Below are positions 59,775 through 64,000 of a stretch of DNA of 64,000 nucleotides, one piece after another. The first letter of the stretch is position 1. The number at the start of each line of letters is the position of its first letter. The DNA comes from Dendrolimus kikuchii (Eukaryota; Arthropoda; Insecta; Lepidoptera; Lasiocampidae), in the NCBI GenBank assembly GCA_019925095.2, contig CM034398.1, forward strand, positions 5,657,001-5,721,000. The letters are read 5' to 3'. Position numbers and translations under genes: made by a program. The notes beneath the pieces were generated by a model. The model worked only from the letters and a program-made list of their open reading frames with translations, was not told the origin of the DNA and made no database searches.

Positions 59775-59866
59775 TCTTATTCATATTGAGCTCGAGTAAG
59801 TTTGAAGGCTTGTTTAATAAGCGTAAGGTATCTATTATCTTGCTCTAAGTCAATATGAATAAGAAC
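59775..59866. repeat. Short hairpin repeat
   Basis: TCTTATTCATATTGAGCTCG at the left pairs with AGTCAATATGAATAAGAACG at the right. Relative of 56328-56405. Confidence 0.6.
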
Positions 59867-59867
59867 G

Positions 59868-60630
59868 TAAATTTCCAAAAATTTCCTCCCTACTGCTACA
59901 AAAGTTGTGCTTGCTCAATCTCTGTTACTACCCATACTTGATTATGCTGTCGCCAGTTATCTCGACTTCAGACAAGAACAACTGAACAAGCTCAATCGAC
60001 TCCAAAATGTCTGTATTCGGTTCATATTTGGGTTGCGCAAATATGACCACGTTCCGAATATCATAAGAAGCTTAAATGGTTACCTATTCGCCTTCGCCGG
60101 AATGTTCATTTGCTCTCTTTTTTGTACAACATCCTTTTTGATCCTCGTACATCTTAATCGTGATCATCGTTTTGATTTCCTATATCTTTCTCATTCCCGT
60201 TATTTGCGCTCTAGTAATAATCTCTCCTTAATGACACCTGTACACACTTCTTCCTTCGTTGACAACTCCTTCACAGTAAGGGTGTTGATGGAACTCACTG
60301 CCACTCAACATCAGACAAGCTAAGTCAGTATCGTCTTTTAAAATCATGGTTTTTAATTCTTTTTGGTCCTCTCAGGTACTCAGGTGCTGTTTATTCTGTA
60401 TGTATTATGATATATACTGTGTTTATATAGTATAAAATAAAGATTTTTATTTACTTGTTTCATATACACCGCTACTGTCATGATTTAATATTTTCCTTAT
60501 TTTAGGCGGTTGCCTGGAAGAGATCGCTTTAAGCGATAAGGCCGCCCTTTGTTCAAGATTTATTGTATCTAGTTTTTAAGTACGTAGTTTTAATTTTGGT
60601 GAACAATAAAGTGTTTTTATTCATTCATTC
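59868..60630 (+). mobile_element. Jockey/CR1-like LINE, 3' part
   Basis: The open frame 59907-60323, readable from about 59886 as FLPTATKVVLAQSLLLPILD, is the C-terminal part of a reverse transcriptase polyprotein (EQLNKLNRLQNVCIRFIFGL, then KYDHV; later HSRYLRSSNNLSLMTPVHTS). It shifts frame within. The 3' tail has the hairpin CTGGAAGAGATCGCTTTAAG CGATAAGGCCGCC and ends AATAAAGTG ... (ATTC)n. 5'-truncated. Seven tails of this family lie in the window. Confidence 0.85.
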
Positions 60631-60989
60631 AACGTAAATCTTTAGTTAGTTATTGGCTTCACTAATTCAAAGTACTTCTGAGAAAACCAACCGTATACAG
60701 CAACAAAGCACCATGGTTTCCAAGTAAACGCTTTCATTATCGGTTAGGCGGCAAACAAATCGGTACGCTCGAAGGCTAATTCGATAGAGGCACCGCACTT
60801 AATTAATTAGAGTGGAGACTGCTGTGCCCCCTCACTCATGTACCAAAGCTCACTTAAACGCATTATACTGAGACTGCTTGCAAAGAATTTTGTAAATAAA
60901 AATATTAAGTACTCTTCTGAAATTTTCCTGTTGAATTTTGAAAAATTATTCATTTTGTTCATATTATTATTTTGTAATCCATCACATAT

Positions 60990-61300
60990 GGATTTAGGTT
61001 GCCTGGAGAAGTGTCGTTATTACATGTACTCAATTGCCTTAAAATATTGTAACAAATTAATCTTATACTTAATATATAAAGCTGAAGAGTTTGTTTGTTT
61101 GTTTGCTTGAACGCCCTAATCTCAGGAACTTGGCCTGATTTGTTTTCAGTTGCAGATAGCCCATTTATTGAGGAGGGCATCATCACGCTAAGACCAATAA
61201 GAGCGGAGCACAAATAAAGAACGTTTCAAAATCGGGTTTTTTTTAACCTACTTTTTTTAACTATTCCACGCGGACAAAGTCGCGGGCAGAAGCTAGTATA
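60990..61300. repeat. Dispersed repeat fragments
   Basis: A worn LINE tail (GGTTGCCTGGAGAAGTGTCG) and, at 61255-61300, ACTATTCCACGCGGACAAAG TCGCGGGCAGAAGC, a phrase found at the ends of many lepidopteran repeats. Confidence 0.5.
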
Positions 61301-61339
61301 ATATATTCTTGCGATTGCGGCCCATTGTATTTTGGTAAA

Positions 61340-61510
61340 TAATTAATAATAATAATAAAAACTTTATTTATTTCCCAACACAACAGATTCACTAAGAAAC
61401 CTGGCGTATGAGACTGGTGCCTGAAATAGATTTATAAGAAATGTGTATGACAGGTCACCAGTGCTCCACTCCATGGCTACCAGACATCAAAGATTCTTAA
61501 GATTGACTTA
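61340..61510 (-). repeat. Possible LINE 3' end
   Basis: Reverse complement ends GGAAATAAATAAAGTTTTTA TTATTATTA, a poly(A)-signal-like tail after non-coding sequence. Confidence 0.4.
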
Positions 61511-61559
61511 AATTTAAGTTTACACAGTTTAGACAGAAATAAATGTTAGAATGAAAGAT

Positions 61560-61680
61560 GTATATATGAGTGTGTGTGTGAGCGCGTGTTGCCTGTGCGT
61601 GTGTATTGGCGTGTAGGCGTGGGTGGGTGAGGGTGTGTGTGGGTGCGGTGTGTAAGTGTATATGGGTATATATATTAATA
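61560..61680 (+). repeat. GT-rich low-complexity tract
   Basis: Alternating GTGTGTG, GGGTGGGTGAGGGTG and similar; a decayed (TG)n region. Confidence 0.7.
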
Positions 61681-62197
61681 ACTTTAAATAAGCATACTAA
61701 CTCAAAAACTTCTAATTAATAACACATTGGTACTTTTGGTATTTTATATAATTAAATCTATCACTTAGGATTATTGTGAATTTTCGGTAATCTAATTATT
61801 TGTGTATTAAATCATTCGATACTCGATAACAACACAACAACAATTATATAGTACTTACAATACTTTTTTTAACCTTGAACTATATAGTAATTAGGGCTGA
61901 CTTTTCAATAATTAGATAAAAGTTAGCCAAAGAATAATATACGACATAGAAGAATTATAAAAAATGACAGTCGTATGAATAATTAATTGATCAATTGGTT
62001 GACATGTGTATTCAGTCTGGTTATATATCTGATGACTGAAATATTACAATATTACATGGTTCAGTTTCTGTCTTTCAATTTGGATGAAACGACAAATTGA
62101 GTCCTTCCAAGTCATTGAATATCCTTGTTTTCTTCTAATCAGCATTATTAGTGTTGTATTTCAAAATGGAAGTTTCTCCTTTTATTTTAACTAGGTA

Positions 62198-62732
62198 ATG
62201 CCCGTGACTTCGTCCACGCTTGACTTGAAATTCCCGCGGGATTCCCGAGACACAAAGAGCCGCAGCATTTAAATAAAAATGTAGACTAAAGTTTTAGTGA
62301 AAACTGTATCGGAATAAGAAAATTTTTGTACACCTAAACAACTACAAACCGCTCCGGGGAAAATTCCCGCGGGATTCCCAGGATCAAAAATTTCAGACAT
62401 TTCATTACATAAAATTAGCTGTCGATCAGTGAAAACATCACTTTGGAATTAAGTTTTTTTTAATCTGGCCGTTTTACATAATTCCCAGAAAAATTCCCCT
62501 CGGTATTCCCAGTATAAAAAGTAGCGCAGATTTTAAATCTAAGAATTTGATGTCGATCAGCGAAAACCGCATCGAAATTGGCCCATTCGATTTTATGTGA
62601 ATCGCGAACACACAGACAAAGAAACAAGATATCTAAAAAAATGCATCGATTACTCCGTCGTTTATATTGATGTTTTTTAAATAGCTTTAATGTACAGACA
62701 CGGCATTTGAGAATTTTATAATATCATAGATA
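62198..62732 (-). repeat. Dispersed repeat, inverted partner of 55161-55694
   Basis: GACTTCGTCCACGCTTGACT TGAAATTCCCGCGGGATTCC to GTACAGACACGGCATTTGAG and GAATTTTATAATATCATAGA, the reverse of the other copy. Confidence 0.7.
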
Positions 62733-63424
62733 ATGTAAGCCAGCCTAACCGTAACACGTTATTATGTTATTCGATTCCCTACTTTTCATTGTGATGTACA
62801 TTTCCATAGCGGTCTACATTTATTATTCCCCGCTTAATATTGCATTCCCACAGGACAGCAGCCAAGGTTTTCTTTTTAATATAATATCAAAGGTATGTCT
62901 GCTGCGCCATAAAGTAACAAAACAGGTAAAACATCAAAAGAATTTTTTAATTTAAGCGACCCACTTTCCCTTTCAATATTTTTATTCTCCGAAAGTCGGT
63001 TGCGATAGGCGCCTATTTATGGTCAGCTTGTTATCTTTTCTGAACTTTATCGCCTGTATATTGTATGGAAATATGCAAAAGGGTTTGTTTTGTTCTAGGG
63101 TTCTATACTCATTTTAACAAAACGGAAACTTTGTCAAGTCGTCGTGTATGTCATATAATTATTATTTATGTTTTTTAGAGTGGAAAATGTTTTAAATTAA
63201 CTATCTAAATACACAATTTAACAATTTTTTATTTAAAAAATTTATTTCGTAAGAAATCAAGTTACATAACTACATACGTTCGGATAGACGGGCAATCAGA
63301 AATACAAATTAAAAGAAGTTAAAAGTTCCGTTGTTTTAGTTACGGAATAAGACTCATGTTTTTTAGGATGAATTGAATTAAATGAAATTTTAGGCTATCA
63401 AAAAACAAAAAATTATATATATTA

Positions 63425-63650
63425 ACTAGCTGTCCCGGCAGACGTTGTTCTGCCCTGAAATTTAGAACCCGATTCCAGCGTCACCTACCGGGTCCAAATG
63501 TAAGCTATCCTATCTTTCAAGTCGGATCAAACAACAACAAACCGTGTGCAACACGGTGTGCAAATTTGATTAAAATCGGTCAAGTAGTTTAGGAGTCCAT
63601 TGCGGACAAACAACGTGACACGTAATTTATATATATTAAGATATTACATC
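63425..63650 (+). repeat. Dispersed repeat fragment
   Basis: AGCTGTCCCGGCAGACGTTG and ATTAAAATCGGTCAAGTAGT; relative of 58266-58500. Confidence 0.55.
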
Positions 63651-63964
63651 TAATCTAATTACTTAATTTTCCGATTCAATTTTTAGTCCGCATTGATTAC
63701 AGAGGTCATGGTAGTTGAGGTGAATTAGGTGACCTTAAGAGGACAACCAAGTTACATGATTTCGAAGAGCTTAGAATTTGTAGAAAATATTATTAAATAA
63801 AATTATGTGAATAGACCCGTATTAACTTCGTGTTTATGAGTCTCTGAATAGTATGTAATTTAGGTAATTTCACAAAAAATTAAGCTGTGAAAATTGTAGA
63901 CGGGAGAAAATGGAACTTGGGCGATTTGAAAGGACTTAAACTTGACGTCGTTGGTATTATATAT

Positions 63965-64000
63965 TGTTACAACCTAGGCCCCGACAAAGACAAATTTCAC
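63965..64000 (-). repeat. 3' end of an LTR-like repeat on the minus strand, cut by window edge
   Basis: TGTTACAACCTAGGCCCCGA CAAAGACAAA is the reverse complement of the ends at 15773 and 52359, again next to ATAT (63961-63964). Confidence 0.65.

Larger units (their letters stand above)
56538..64000. other. Probable upstream intron of the THSD7-like gene
   Basis: The first exon in the window starts in mid-codon with an acceptor, so upstream coding exons exist. None with TSP1 cysteines is visible up to position 64000. The region holds only repeats, listed separately, and short frames without support. Confidence 0.5.

Overview
The window is AT-rich nuclear DNA from an insect, most likely a moth or butterfly (Lepidoptera). 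Three lines of evidence point there. There are intron-split genes with GT-AG splice sites. The repeats are the kind common in lepidopteran genomes: RTE and jockey/CR1-like LINE ends, tRNA-headed SINEs and many MITEs. The protein-coding genes read as insect orthologues. There is no bacterial-style gene organisation, no CRISPR array and no rRNA gene.

Layout. (1) About 0.7-6.2 kb, minus strand: the 5' part of an NFX1/shuttle craft orthologue, with four coding exons that join in frame; the gene runs off the left edge. (2) 6.3-11.5 kb: intergenic DNA with SINEs, LINE fragments and an RTE LINE. (3) 11.5-21.7 kb, plus strand: a nine-exon gene for a 355-residue protein that I do not recognise. It is mostly helical, has an N-terminal myristoylation/palmitoylation motif (MGCMAS), and every exon phase fits. 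Its sixth intron carries three palindromic MITE/foldback elements in a row. Its last intron contains a complete intronless copy of the mitochondrial complex I 75-kDa subunit gene (NDUFS1-like, 708 residues), probably a retrogene. (4) 21.8-28.1 kb: a PIF/Harbinger element with an internal deletion, then several kilobases of decayed protein-like segments on both strands that may be remains of a foreign insertion. (5) 28.15-56.5 kb, minus strand: 26 consecutive phase-compatible exons of a very large thrombospondin type 1 repeat membrane protein of the THSD7 type, ending in a transmembrane helix. Its N-terminal exons and its cytoplasmic tail exon were not found. (6) 56.5-64 kb: probably the upstream intron of that gene, full of LINE ends, microsatellites and repeats.

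The NFX1 gene and the nine-exon gene are divergent. The nine-exon gene and the THSD7-like gene converge. No operon-like logic links them: one is an RNA-binding/transcription-type zinc-finger protein, one an unknown coiled-coil protein with a nested respiratory retrogene, and one a surface or matrix receptor-like protein. The window starts and ends inside copies, in opposite orientation, of the same LTR-like repeat, and two complete copies lie inside. All four visible ends are flanked by ATAT.

Nothing here is a clearly new biological system. The items most worth checking are the unknown lipid-anchored coiled-coil gene with its nested retrogene, the decayed protein-like relics at 23-27 kb, the conserved LINE 3' hairpin with a compensatory change, and the SINE patched with LINE sequence.
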